NCBI RefSeq assembly: GCF_900143565.1
Contig: NZ_FREX01000002.1
Location: 372,001-436,000 of the forward strand
Reading direction: 5' to 3'
Source of the DNA: Pseudovibrio sp. Alg231-02
Lineage (GTDB): Bacteria; Pseudomonadota; Alphaproteobacteria; Rhizobiales; Stappiaceae
Length of the DNA stretch: 64,000 bases
Part shown: positions 37,248 to 47,780 of the stretch, piece by piece
Layout: every line of letters starts with the position of its first letter
Position numbering within the stretch: position 1 is the stretch's first letter
Made by a program: the position numbers and the translations under genes
Notes under the pieces: generated by a model
What the model saw: only the letters and a program-made list of their open reading frames with translations
What the model was told of the DNA's origin: nothing
Databases searched by the model: none

Positions 37248-37688
37248 CTAAGCTTTCTGATAGGCCGTCTTGTTGTGCCGTTCCATCATGCGGTCGGGGG
37301 CTCCAAGTGGGGTGAAGCCGAATTGTTTGTAGAGGTCGTGCGCATCTGCTGTTGCCAATAGGACGCGTCGGAGGCCTTGCAGTTCGGGATGGGCGTCGAT
37401 TGCTTTCATGAGCTGTTTGGAGAGGCCTTTGCCCCGATGAGCGGGCGTTACAAAGACATCGCCCAGATAAGCAAAGGTGGCTTTGTCTGTGATGACGCGG
37501 GCGAACGCAACTTGCTCTCCATTTGGCAGATACAGCCCGAAGCACAGGGAGTTTTCTATTGATCTGTCAAAGACATCCCGTGGCAAACCTTTGCTCCAAT
37601 AAGAAACTTCTGAGAGGAACTGATAGATCTTGTCGCGCTGAAGTTTGTCTTTGTCGGTTGAGATTTCGATTTCCAGAGTTTGGGTCAT
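37248..37688 (-). CDS. GNAT acetyltransferase, copy 2 of a tandem pair
   Basis: A 146-residue GNAT protein with the CoA loop PAHRGKGLSKQLMKAI and ATADAHDLYKQFGF. It parallels copy 1 in length and order. It lies 23 bases downstream of an exporter gene on the same strand, so co-transcription and a shared detoxification role are plausible but unproven. Confidence 0.86.
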   Translation of the reverse strand: MTQTLEIEISTDKDKLQRDKIYQFLSEVSYWSKGLPRDVFDRSIENSLCFGLYLPNGEQVAFARVITDKATFAYLGDVFVTPAHRGKGLSKQLMKAIDAHPELQGLRRVLLATADAHDLYKQFGFTPLGAPDRMMERHNKTAYQKA

Positions 37689-37711
37689 TTTGAGCTGCTT
37701 AGGTCTGTCGT

Positions 37712-38914
37712 TTAGGAGGTTTGGAGGCTGGTTTCAGGCTTTGGAGCCCGGACGACCAGCAAAATTGCGGCGGAGAGCAGAGTGAGCAGAGCGGAAAACT
37801 GGATGGTGTTTCCGAATGTGGTGATGCTTGCCACTGTGCCGGTCATCATGTTGCCAACCAAGGCGCCAGCAAAAATGGCGTTTGTGTAGGATGCGGTGGC
37901 GATCCCCGGTCGATGCGGTGCGTATGCCTGGATAAATGTGAGGCCAAGTCCGACGTTGATACCGTAGTACAGACCTTCCAGTGCGCAGAGCAGGTAGATT
38001 TGTGAGGGCTCTGTTACCCGTACGATCAGAAGGAAGAAGAGTGTTCCAAGCAGAGCGGAGAACAGCATCGCGTTCTTCTGGCCCAGCTTTTGAGCAGGTT
38101 TAACGACAACAAAGATGACTAAGACTTCGACGAAGCATTTGACTGAGAAGGCAAGGCCCGGTGTTGCTGTCGGGAAGCCCATCTCCTCAATGAAGAAGAC
38201 GGGACCTGCGGATACAAAGATGACGTTGGCCGAGGTGAGCGCAAATATGGGCAGGCAGGCGAGGATGAGGGCGAACGGAACGGGCTCAATCCTGCCATTC
38301 TCGCTGGTCTTTATTGGATGATGGGTGGTGAAGCTTTTGGGAACGATCCAAATGCCCATCGCCAGCCAGCAGATGCTGATGACGCCGGCTGTCGGGAAAA
38401 TGGAGCTAACGCCGAACATGCCGTAGAGCGTGAAGGCCAGCGGTGTGCCGACCATCCAGCCTAACGACATGGCAATGCGCAGGTGTGAGTTGAACTTGGC
38501 AGGTTCCCTATTGGTTTGCTCTGCGAACAGGCGTCCAAAAGAGAACATGGTGGAGAGCACGCCACCTGAGACACCCATGAGCGGCACGCCCATCAGAAGC
38601 ATCCAGTAGGCCGGTACTGTTGATTGAAGGCCCATGTTGAGCATGTAAAGCGTGGAGCAGAATATCAAGATAGGCTTCAGCCGTGCGCCAGCATCAATGC
38701 GCGCACCGAAATAGCGGTTTGAAAACAAAGTGATGGCGGTTGAGCCGACGATGTAGACCGCGAGTTTCCATGCTGGCTCGCCAAGCTCTGTGACAACATA
38801 AGAGCTGTAGAGCGGGATGAGGCAGGCAATCGCCAGAGAGCCAATGAGCATGTAGACGTGAATCAGTATTGGGAAACGATCCAGCATTGCCAGAGCCGCA
38901 GGAATAGAGCGCAT
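37712..38914 (-). CDS. SET-type MFS sugar efflux transporter, copy 1
   Basis: A 400-residue inner-membrane protein with about 12 helices, MFS fold. The pattern YSSYVVTELGEPAWKLAVYIV followed by ALFSN/FGARIDAG-like segments resembles the Set (SetA/SetB) sugar efflux family. It shares layout with the next gene, including the central RxxAEQTxRxPxxFNxHLRIxxSLGW stretch, so the two are duplicates. Substrate may be sugars or related small molecules; unproven. Confidence 0.83.
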   Translation of the reverse strand: MRSIPAALAMLDRFPILIHVYMLIGSLAIACLIPLYSSYVVTELGEPAWKLAVYIVGSTAITLFSNRYFGARIDAGARLKPILIFCSTLYMLNMGLQSTVPAYWMLLMGVPLMGVSGGVLSTMFSFGRLFAEQTNREPAKFNSHLRIAMSLGWMVGTPLAFTLYGMFGVSSIFPTAGVISICWLAMGIWIVPKSFTTHHPIKTSENGRIEPVPFALILACLPIFALTSANVIFVSAGPVFFIEEMGFPTATPGLAFSVKCFVEVLVIFVVVKPAQKLGQKNAMLFSALLGTLFFLLIVRVTEPSQIYLLCALEGLYYGINVGLGLTFIQAYAPHRPGIATASYTNAIFAGALVGNMMTGTVASITTFGNTIQFSALLTLLSAAILLVVRAPKPETSLQTS

Positions 38915-39049
38915 GGGGAATCCAAAGGTGGTGGGGAAAGACTTATGGAGTCTCGCGGGAATGTACGTATTGATACATCTCCTTGAATGAAATGCAAGCA
39001 GGAGATGTTGTCGCGCTTTTATGCGCGCTGATCCAGCCAGCGCAAATGC

Positions 39050-40267
39050 TCAGGATGTTTGTGCGAGCTGCTGGTGTTGGGGGGGCTTGATGACCAACAG
39101 GATCAAGGTGGCCAGAGCTGCAAGGACGACGCTGCTCAGGATTGTGTTTTGGAAAGTGGTGTAGGATGCGACAAGCCCAGTGAGGACATTGCCTGCCAGA
39201 CCGCCAACGAAGATGGCATTGACGAAGTAAGAGGTCGCGATGCCGGGCTTGTGGCGGGCATAGTTCTGAATGAACGTGATGCCCACACTGGCACAGATGC
39301 CATAGTACATGCCCTCAATGATGCAGAGCATGAGCACTTGCTCAACGGAATTCGCGCTTGTGATTGTTGCAAAGAAGAGCATGGCACCCAGACCGGAGAG
39401 CAACATCATATTCCGTTCGCCAATCCGCTGTGTCGGCTTGATTGCAAAATAGATGATGATGACTTCAAAGAGGCTTTTGGTTGCAAAAGCCCAGCCGGGG
39501 ACGGAGACCGAGAGGCCCATCTCCTTGATGAAGTAAACGGGGCCTGCTGAGAAGAACACGCTGTTTGCAGCAGACAAGGCGAACACGGGAACGCATGCGA
39601 TCAGCAACATCACGGGAACTGTATCTGCAGTGCTGCTTTCCTGAGCGTGCTTCTTGATGTGAGTTTTCAGCGTTGCGGGGATGAACAGCAGGCAAAGGGT
39701 GAGCCAAATGAAGGCTGAAATGGCTGCTGCAAGATGGATTTCCTGAAACCCATAGGTGCCATAAAGCAGGAAGGCGGCAGGTGGACCAAAGACCCACCCA
39801 AGCGACAGGCAAATGCGCATGTGAAGGTTGAAGGTGCCCGGATCGCGTCCGGTCTGCTCTGCAATCAACCGGCCCGTGGAATACATGGTGGACAGAGCAC
39901 CAGCACTGATGCCGATCAACGGAATGCCGAAAATGATGAGAGACAGGTAGGAGGGAGCCGTCAATTGGATGAGAGCATGAACAGTGAAAGCGCAAATGTT
40001 GATGAGAAGCAATGGCTTGACGCGGTTGCCACCATCAATGAGACCACCAAAAATACGGTTGGTGGCAAGAGATACGACTGAAAAACCGCCGATGACGAGC
40101 GCAAGATTAAACGCTGGTTCCTGCAATTCCTCGATGATGTAGGTGCTCAATAATGGGATTACGAAGGCAATCGAAAATGCGCCGAAAAACATCACTGCGA
40201 AGAATAAAATTGGGAACTTATCAAGTCTTTGTAATGGACTGCTAATAGGATTCAAGAAAAACTCCAC
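39050..40267 (-). CDS. SET-type MFS sugar efflux transporter, copy 2
   Basis: A 405-residue paralog of the gene at 37712-38914: LIAEQTGRDPGTFNLHMRICLSLGWVFG parallels LFAEQTNREPAKFNSHLRIAMSLGWMVG in shorter matching blocks. About 12 helices, MFS fold, SET-like. Both exporters and both GNAT genes form a duplicated block on one strand, transcribed exporter-2, exporter-1, GNAT-2, GNAT-1. Confidence 0.83.
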   Translation of the reverse strand: MEFFLNPISSPLQRLDKFPILFFAVMFFGAFSIAFVIPLLSTYIIEELQEPAFNLALVIGGFSVVSLATNRIFGGLIDGGNRVKPLLLINICAFTVHALIQLTAPSYLSLIIFGIPLIGISAGALSTMYSTGRLIAEQTGRDPGTFNLHMRICLSLGWVFGPPAAFLLYGTYGFQEIHLAAAISAFIWLTLCLLFIPATLKTHIKKHAQESSTADTVPVMLLIACVPVFALSAANSVFFSAGPVYFIKEMGLSVSVPGWAFATKSLFEVIIIYFAIKPTQRIGERNMMLLSGLGAMLFFATITSANSVEQVLMLCIIEGMYYGICASVGITFIQNYARHKPGIATSYFVNAIFVGGLAGNVLTGLVASYTTFQNTILSSVVLAALATLILLVIKPPQHQQLAQTS

Positions 40268-40562
40268 GCCCTAACCTTGCAAAAGATGGTTTCGGGCCAA
40301 TCGCTCTAATACTACGTAAATTACCTGATGAGGGTGTCGTGTAAAGTGAGCAATTTTAAGCACAGAAAAACACAGTGAAGGCCCGGGTTTTTCTGGATGT
40401 CATGCATCTCTAAGCCTTTGGGAGATTATTGATTATTGTTGATCGGATAAAGGTGAGCTGGATTTATTCTGTTTGAGCAGCGCTGCTTTGCTTCTCGAAT
40501 ATTGACGGTTGGTTTTTTTGAATTGGCTGGGATATTTTTGGAGTGGTTGGTGGGAGGTCTGC
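40268..40562. other. Intergenic region before a two-gene hypothetical operon
   Basis: About 295 bases between divergent genes. No gene or strong hairpin. GGGAGG at 40551-40556 is the ribosome site for the next gene. Confidence 0.5.
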
Positions 40563-41060
40563 ATGCTCTTTGCCTTTATTCTTGCTCTTACGGGCATTTT
40601 ATTCGGTGGCCTTATCGCCATCTTGTCAGTCTATGCGCTGATTAAAGAAAAGCGATTTGTTGACAATGAAGGGCGTGTTGTTGAGCTTGAACTTCCATTT
40701 TTTGGCAAGCTGAAAACAAACGCGGCGCCGATTGCTGTGACGTTCATTGGTGGAGGATTGATTGCCTTTTGCCTGCAGCAATTTGGCAATTCTCCCAACC
40801 TGACTGAGCTGGTTGCTACGGTCAGAATTGAACAACCGCATTCCGTCAACATGGTTGCGCTGGCCGTTGTTAGCGATGAATGGGATTCCGTGGAGAGCTG
40901 GGGGAGCGAGGAGGAGCTTGAGATCAAGTTGACCGTTCCCAGCAACTGGAAGTCTTACAATGGGTATCTGGTCCCGCTGGGTGATCCGGATGTTGCTCCC
41001 CGATTTTTTAATGCAGGCGAGAAGTTTACACCGACCGTTGTTTTGAGAAAAAACCGCTAA
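40563..41060 (+). CDS. Hypothetical membrane protein
   Basis: A 165-residue protein not assigned to a family. One N-terminal helix (about 1-27, MLFAFILALTGILFGGLIAI) and a second near residue 57-77 flank a short polar stretch; the remaining C-terminal half is soluble and beta-rich, likely outside the membrane. ATG 40563 is chosen over an upstream TTG on account of GGGAGG 6 bases before it. It is followed after 12 bases by a lipoprotein-like gene, so the two probably act together at the envelope. Confidence 0.65.
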   Translation: MLFAFILALTGILFGGLIAILSVYALIKEKRFVDNEGRVVELELPFFGKLKTNAAPIAVTFIGGGLIAFCLQQFGNSPNLTELVATVRIEQPHSVNMVALAVVSDEWDSVESWGSEEELEIKLTVPSNWKSYNGYLVPLGDPDVAPRFFNAGEKFTPTVVLRKNR

Positions 41061-41072
41061 GGAGGAGCGTAG

Positions 41073-41552
41073 ATGATGATCCGGCATTTCGCTCGTTTTG
41101 TGATGTTTTGCGCCTTGGTTTTGGCCAGTGTGTCAGCGTTCTCAATGGGGGGATGCGAGGGGAGTGATGCCGGAACGGGTGCACCAGCAGCCTCCGTGTG
41201 CGGGCAGGCGGTTGATGATCAAAATGAGCCCATTGCAAATGTACCATTGCTGCTGAAAAGCAAGGATAGCGATAAGGCCATTACTGTGTTCACGGATGAT
41301 CAGGGTTTTTTCAGAGCCTATAATCTTGATAGCGGAGAATATTCAATTGAGCTGCCAGAGGGTTTAGCAAAAGAGTTTTCTGTCGCTCCCTCTGATGAAG
41401 CTTTGCCTGCCAGCAGTGTTGCAAGCAGACGAGACAAGAAAACCATAGAGATTAAAGAAAAGAGCTTCTTTCAGAACATGCTCAGTTTGCAGCCTGAGGC
41501 CGTTGATGCCGGAAAAATTCAGCTTGAGGTTGAACCGAGCCTGCAGAGATAA
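41073..41552 (+). CDS. Putative lipoprotein with carboxypeptidase-regulatory-like domain
   Basis: A 159-residue exported protein. The N-terminal hydrophobic segment ends at SMGGC, a plausible though imperfect lipobox with Cys about residue 28. Residues 44-95 (VCGQAVDDQNEPIANVPLLL, then TVFTDDQGFFRAYNL) match the beta-sandwich repeat found as CarboxypepD_reg domains. GGAGGAG precedes the ATG. Follows the membrane protein at a 12-base gap. Function unknown. Confidence 0.62.
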   Translation: MMIRHFARFVMFCALVLASVSAFSMGGCEGSDAGTGAPAASVCGQAVDDQNEPIANVPLLLKSKDSDKAITVFTDDQGFFRAYNLDSGEYSIELPEGLAKEFSVAPSDEALPASSVASRRDKKTIEIKEKSFFQNMLSLQPEAVDAGKIQLEVEPSLQR

Positions 41553-41598
41553 AACTGGATGATTAGGTCTTCAGTGCATTGATCTTTATAAAAACAAT

Positions 41599-41645
41599 CA
41601 GAGCAGCAGTTGAGGTTAAATTCAACTGCCGCTCTGATTTTGTTT
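41599..41645. terminator. Terminator between lipoprotein gene and ilvC
   Basis: CAGAGC-GCAGTTGA pairs with TCAACTGC-GCTCTG around GGTTAAAT, followed by ATTTTGTTTT on the plus strand and A-rich sequence on the other side. Confidence 0.85.
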
Positions 41646-41672
41646 TATGCGTATCCTGCGATGAGGATCAGA

Positions 41673-43425
<1,753 letters not shown>

Positions 43426-43466
43426 ATGCGGTTCTAATTCCAGCGGTTTGGCTTGTTTGTTTTTCT

Positions 43467-43480
43467 GTACCGTACGGTAC
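43467..43480. promoter_or_regulatory. Perfect 14-bp palindrome, likely TetR operator
   Basis: GTACCGTACGGTAC reads the same on both strands and lies 42 bases upstream of the TetR start, the usual place for an autoregulatory operator. Confidence 0.65.
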
Positions 43481-43600
43481 GGTTCGGTTATGCCGTAGAA
43501 TCGAAATGGATGCAACAGGAAAGTGAGGGAAAATACAGCGTGGGCGCAATAAAATTAGGTGTCTTAAGGTGAGTTTGATTTGATCCTTTCTCATTCACGC

Positions 43601-43639
43601 AAAAAAATGCCCCGAAGGTCTGTGCTCCTCCGGGGCATT
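43601..43639 (-). terminator. Terminator after the YeeE/YedE pair
   Basis: ATGCCCCG pairs with CGGGGCAT; on the minus strand it is followed by a run of seven T. Confidence 0.85.
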
Positions 43640-43680
43640 ACTGATCTGAACCAAAGTCAGTTCAGTTGGGGGCTCTTAAA

Positions 43681-44283
43681 TTATGCATGTGCCGTATTTG
43701 AGCTGGCAGATGCATCGTTGTTCTGATCCATGCCACGATCCACTTTCCATGGGCGATACATTTCCAGTGCGATCATGACGACGACGAGGGCAGCTGCGGT
43801 GATGATTCCGAGCATCCAGAAGGGCAGGGATGGGAAAAGATCCGCGTAGGTGATCTTGCCAAGGCTGCCCATGTCCAGCACGCCGTCGATGAGGGATTTG
43901 TTGTAGCCGTAAAACGCTGCGCCCATGATGCCGCCGATGACAGTGAGCCATGCGTCTTTGTAGCCGCGGCCAATCTGGGCGAAGACTGTGCCCGGGCACG
44001 CGCCAGCAATGGCGATGCCAGCGCCGAGGATGGTGCCGCCGACGATGATGTTGCCAACAACAAAGCTTTTCGGGTGCAGCTCAGCAAGGCCGAGTGCGGT
44101 TAGGCCAGAGAGAACGACCAGACCAGTTGCTGTTGCTGCAAGGAACATTTTAAGCATGGTGTAGTCTTTGAAGAGGAACTGACCGATGAGAACGCCGGGT
44201 TCCATGACGCGAGACTTCTCCAGCGCGACACCGAAGATGATGCCCATGGTGAGGCCGAGGATAACAAGCCAGAAAATTTCCAT
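43681..44283 (-). CDS. YeeE/YedE-family sulfur transporter, subunit 2
   Basis: A 200-residue membrane protein with about five helices. The conserved cysteine motif GACPGTVFAQIGRGYKD (about residue 94) is typical of the YeeE/YedE sulfur (thiosulfate-like) transport family. It lies 11 bases after the partner gene; AAGGAGAGG precedes its ATG. The pair likely moves reduced sulfur across the inner membrane. Confidence 0.88.
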   Translation of the reverse strand: MEIFWLVILGLTMGIIFGVALEKSRVMEPGVLIGQFLFKDYTMLKMFLAATATGLVVLSGLTALGLAELHPKSFVVGNIIVGGTILGAGIAIAGACPGTVFAQIGRGYKDAWLTVIGGIMGAAFYGYNKSLIDGVLDMGSLGKITYADLFPSLPFWMLGIITAAALVVVMIALEMYRPWKVDRGMDQNNDASASSNTAHA

Positions 44284-44294
44284 ATGACCTCTCC

Positions 44295-44816
44295 TTAGGA
44301 TGCGCGTTTGTAAAGAAGATTGGCAGTGACGATGCCACCTGCGAACATGGCCGCAACAGCGACGCTGGAGCCGACGCTGAGCTGTGCAAGGCCGGAGATG
44401 CCGTGGCCTGATGTGCAGCCGCCTGCGATGCGGGCGCCAACCAGCAGAACGAAGCCACCGATGAAGCCTTGCAGGAGACGAACAACCGGGGCTGAACTTG
44501 CACCGATGGTCTTCCAGCTGGCAGAGGAGAAGCTGGCTTTACGGCCACTTGCTTTGTAGGAGATCAGAGCGCCCAGGGCGATTCCGATCACCAATGCGCT
44601 TTGCCAGAAGTATTTGTCCTTGGACATGTACTTGGCGAAGTACTTGATCTCCGTGATGCTGGAATCAAACAGCGAGAAGATGAAGCCGGTGCCGGTGACG
44701 AAAGAGGATGATGCCCCCAGCGCAGTATCAACCAGCAGAAATGCCGGGATTTGCAGGAGCCCAATAATCATGCCCGCCAGGTAGGGGGACCAAACGTTTT
44801 GCCTGAGAAGATCCAA
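44295..44816 (-). CDS. YeeE/YedE-family sulfur transporter, subunit 1
   Basis: A 173-residue partner with the motif GGCTSGHGISGLAQLS near residue 134, the counterpart conserved cysteine loop. The start is TTG at 44816 with GGAGGG 6 bases before. An AT-rich inverted repeat at 44845-44872 upstream resembles an ArsR-type operator of the BigR/SqrR kind that controls such genes. No persulfide dioxygenase gene is next to it. Confidence 0.88.
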   Translation of the reverse strand: MDLLRQNVWSPYLAGMIIGLLQIPAFLLVDTALGASSSFVTGTGFIFSLFDSSITEIKYFAKYMSKDKYFWQSALVIGIALGALISYKASGRKASFSSASWKTIGASSAPVVRLLQGFIGGFVLLVGARIAGGCTSGHGISGLAQLSVGSSVAVAAMFAGGIVTANLLYKRAS

Positions 44817-44844
44817 TTGATTGCCCTCCGATCTCTCCTTAATT

Positions 44845-44872
44845 TAGTAAATTAATATATGCTAATAAACTA
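44845..44872. promoter_or_regulatory. AT-rich inverted repeat before yeeE-type gene
   Basis: TAGTAAATTA and TAATAAACTA are inverted repeats (8 of 10 positions) with 8 bases between. Position just before the sulfur-transport pair suits an ArsR-family sulfide sensor site; inference only. Confidence 0.45.
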
Positions 44873-45118
44873 ATATACAAGAGGGATTTGTAAGGGAAGC
44901 GTGATTTAGATGAGCTGAATGAATTTGTTCTTCCAGCAAGATCATCCAGATATAACGCAATAGTTTCATCAGCGTTGGTTAGGTTATCTGTTGTTTGCTG
45001 GATGAACATCTATCTGCATTTCAAATATATGAAATATGGAATTCATAGTCCCACTATTGGTTATTGTGAGACCAGCGTTTTCCTTCAGGATGTAGTTGCT
45101 TTGCATTCGGGAGGGATG

Positions 45119-46651
45119 ATGTCTTTATTTGAGTATAAAGGGAATGACGCGCAACAGCTCATGTCTGATGCTTTGGACTTGATGCTTTATAGTTATCACG
45201 GGCTGGATGATGCGCTTGGGAGTGCGTATCAAGCCAATGGATTTTCACTGGGAACACTGGTCGGAACGCTTTGGGGAACTGAAGATCAGGCCGGATTGTT
45301 GAGCGGGGAGAGTGAACAAGCGGCACGTGACAGGATTGAGGAGAAGGGATGGACGGTCCTTTCTGCTGCTGATCTTGGCTATGATGGTGCAATCGTTGAT
45401 CACAACGGGACGTTTCAGGGAGAGACGTTCAAGTTCAAAGATGCTCAGGCAGACGTGCTGGCCAAGTATGATGATCAAGGCAACATCACGCAGGTTGCGC
45501 TGGCGTTTCGTGGAACGACGGGGACATTGGACAACATTGTTACCGACACGATTGGGGATGTGATCGACTATCTTGAGTTCTTCAAGGATGAACCGCATTA
45601 CGTGGAAGAGGCGTTCGGCGGGCTGCTTGCTGCGCTGAAGGATTTTATGGTTGGGCATAGTCTGAATGGTAGTGATCTGGTTGTGACAGGCCATTCGCTG
45701 GGTGGCGGTGCTGTTGCCAACATGGCAGAGCGCAGCAATGACTGGTTGGATGGCTTCTTTGTGGATGCCAACTACATGGCGTTTGCCAGCCATTATACGC
45801 CGGAGGATGGCGCTGCTGTTCTGGACAGCGGAGCTGAGCTTTTCAGCTTTGATCTGGAAAACGATCCGGTGCCCTCGACGATCTCCTCTGATGGTCTGGA
45901 TTTGACTGGTAACGATACGGACTACGGCTACGACACCAGCAATATCGTCATTTTCAATGATTGGTATGATACGCCGCTGTTTTGGGATGGGGGCGGTTTG
46001 CTCAACCTGCCGAGCTGGTCGGCGCATCTGCCTTTCAACTACAGCACGGCATTCAATGCCATCAACGCCTCCGCGTTCTATAGCGAGATGAACCGGGACA
46101 GTGTGGTGATTATCTCCGGGCTTTCTGATCAGAAGCGTGATGATACGTGGGTTGAGGATATTCCAATTCTGCTGGACCCAACTGGTCACCATGGACAGGA
46201 TGCCTACATCCTCGGATCAACCTCCAATGACCTGCTGCGCGGGAATGATGGTGATGATGCGTTGGAAGGGTTTGCGGGTGATGATCATCTGCGCGGGGAA
46301 GATGGCAATGACCGGCTGCTTGGTGGTTCCGGTGATGACATTCTGGAAGGTGGAGATGGTAACGATGTTCTGCGGGATGGTGCGGGCCGTGACTTCCTTG
46401 TTGGGGGAGATGGTGCCGACACGTTTTGCTTTGCGGATGATGGTGTGAAGGATGTGATTGATGACTTCGACGTTGGCGAGGACACCATTGATCTTTCCGC
46501 AGCTGGTGTGAGCTCTTTTTCAGAGCTGGATATCGATGAGACTGTGCTGGGAGGATGGATCACCATATCCTACGGCAATGATGTGCTGGAGGTGGATACG
46601 GGGTGGTTGTTCACTCATAGCCTGAGCGCTGAAGACTTTGTCTTTGCGTAG
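45119..46651 (+). CDS. RTX lipase/esterase, type I secreted
   Basis: A 510-residue extracellular hydrolase. Residues about 60-300 hold the lipase core with the nucleophile elbow GHSLGGGAVANMAE (about 188) and FRGTTGTLDNIVTD for the oxyanion side. Residues about 360-450 carry hemolysin-type calcium-binding nonapeptide repeats (GNDGDDALEG, GEDGNDRLLG, GGDGNDVLRD, GGDGADTF), followed by a beta-rich C-terminus that serves as type I secretion signal. GGAGGG sits just upstream of two ATGs (45116, 45119); the second has better spacing. No type I exporter genes are in the window. Confidence 0.88.
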   Translation: MSLFEYKGNDAQQLMSDALDLMLYSYHGLDDALGSAYQANGFSLGTLVGTLWGTEDQAGLLSGESEQAARDRIEEKGWTVLSAADLGYDGAIVDHNGTFQGETFKFKDAQADVLAKYDDQGNITQVALAFRGTTGTLDNIVTDTIGDVIDYLEFFKDEPHYVEEAFGGLLAALKDFMVGHSLNGSDLVVTGHSLGGGAVANMAERSNDWLDGFFVDANYMAFASHYTPEDGAAVLDSGAELFSFDLENDPVPSTISSDGLDLTGNDTDYGYDTSNIVIFNDWYDTPLFWDGGGLLNLPSWSAHLPFNYSTAFNAINASAFYSEMNRDSVVIISGLSDQKRDDTWVEDIPILLDPTGHHGQDAYILGSTSNDLLRGNDGDDALEGFAGDDHLRGEDGNDRLLGGSGDDILEGGDGNDVLRDGAGRDFLVGGDGADTFCFADDGVKDVIDDFDVGEDTIDLSAAGVSSFSELDIDETVLGGWITISYGNDVLEVDTGWLFTHSLSAEDFVFA

Positions 46652-46691
46652 CAGTTGATTGGCTTCTCTCGCTGAAGAAGGTGAGGGGAGC

Positions 46692-47069
46692 CTAACTTAC
46701 GTTTTCTATGGCGCGTGTTTGTGCCCGATAGGCGCGTTCGTTCTTCAGCAACTGAGGGGCATTGAGAGTGCTGATCGGGACGGATTTGTCCTTTGGGATA
46801 TCCTCTGTCACCTGTAACGAGAGATAGCGGAGGCAACATACACGCAGGAAGCTGGTGAAGTTGCCCAGGTCATGTCCTGCTTCGATGGATTCATTGTGCA
46901 GACGTGTCAGAAGCTGGCCAACGGACATGTCGTCACGCTTAGCGATCTCTTCAAGGATGGTCCAGAAGTAAGTTTCCAACCGCACGCTGGTGACCATACG
47001 GTCAATGCGAAGGGAGCGTGTTGTACTCTCCCACAGGTCAGTATCTGCTTTGATGAAAAGCTCACACAT
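46692..47069 (-). CDS. Ribbon-helix-helix domain protein
   Basis: A 125-residue protein with an RHH segment: strand RMVTSVRLETYFWTILEEIA then helices to HNESIEAGHDLGNFTSFLRV. It resembles the RHH protein at 14513 in the FWxxLExxAxxxxxS pattern. It may be a DNA-binding regulator; targets unknown. Lies between the RTX lipase and a PfpI gene. Confidence 0.78.
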   Translation of the reverse strand: MCELFIKADTDLWESTTRSLRIDRMVTSVRLETYFWTILEEIAKRDDMSVGQLLTRLHNESIEAGHDLGNFTSFLRVCCLRYLSLQVTEDIPKDKSVPISTLNAPQLLKNERAYRAQTRAIENVS

Positions 47070-47100
47070 GGTCCCCTCCGCAATTGTCTAGTGCTGCTTC

Positions 47101-47682
47101 TTAAGCATAAGCAGGCTGGTTCAGCAGAGCAAGGAACTGCTTGAGCCATGCTGGATGAGCAGGCCATGCTGGTGCTGTCACAAGGTTGCCATCAGTGACT
47201 GCCTCAGCCACGTCGATGTCAGCGAATTTGCCGCCGGACATGGTGACCTCTGGTGCGCAGGCCGGATAGGCAGAGCAGGTTCTGCCCTCTAACACGCCAG
47301 TAGCAGAGAGAAGCTGAGCACCGTGGCAGATGGCTGCGACCGGTTTGTTCTCTTTGAAGAAGTGACGCACCATGTCCAGAACGGCTGGGTTCAGGCGCAG
47401 ATATTCTGGTGCACGGCCACCGGGAATGACGAGTGCGTCATAATCTGCTGGGTTGATGGCGTCAAAGCTGGCGTTGAGTGTGAAATTGTGACCGCGTTTT
47501 TCGGTGTAGGTCTGGTCACCTTCAAAGTCATGGATGGATGTTGCGACGGTATCGCCTGCCTTTTTATCCGGACAAACGGCGTGAACATCATGACCAACGG
47601 CGCCTAAGGTTTGAAACGGCACCATGGTTTCGTAATCCTCGGTGAAGTCACCGGTGATCATAAGCACTTTTTTGGCAGACAT
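47101..47682 (-). CDS. DJ-1/PfpI-family protein
   Basis: A 193-residue protein with the nucleophile cysteine elbow [14 protein letters not shown] near residue 105 and an E/D in [14 protein letters not shown] near residue 15, as in PfpI/YhbO glyoxalase-type or protease-like members. The start [11 protein letters not shown] at 47682 is chosen on GGGAGGG nearby; an open frame extends 44 codons further into the porin gene. Role in protein or carbonyl repair is inferred. Confidence 0.88.
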   Translation of the reverse strand: MSAKKVLMITGDFTEDYETMVPFQTLGAVGHDVHAVCPDKKAGDTVATSIHDFEGDQTYTEKRGHNFTLNASFDAINPADYDALVIPGGRAPEYLRLNPAVLDMVRHFFKENKPVAAICHGAQLLSATGVLEGRTCSAYPACAPEVTMSGGKFADIDVAEAVTDGNLVTAPAWPAHPAWLKQFLALLNQPAYA

Positions 47683-47780
47683 GTTTCCCTCCCAGATGTG
47701 ACTGCGAGGGAAACCTAGCAAGAGAAGAGGCTGAGCGGGTAATAGCGTATTACTACATAGCCCAGCCTTATCTCGAATGC

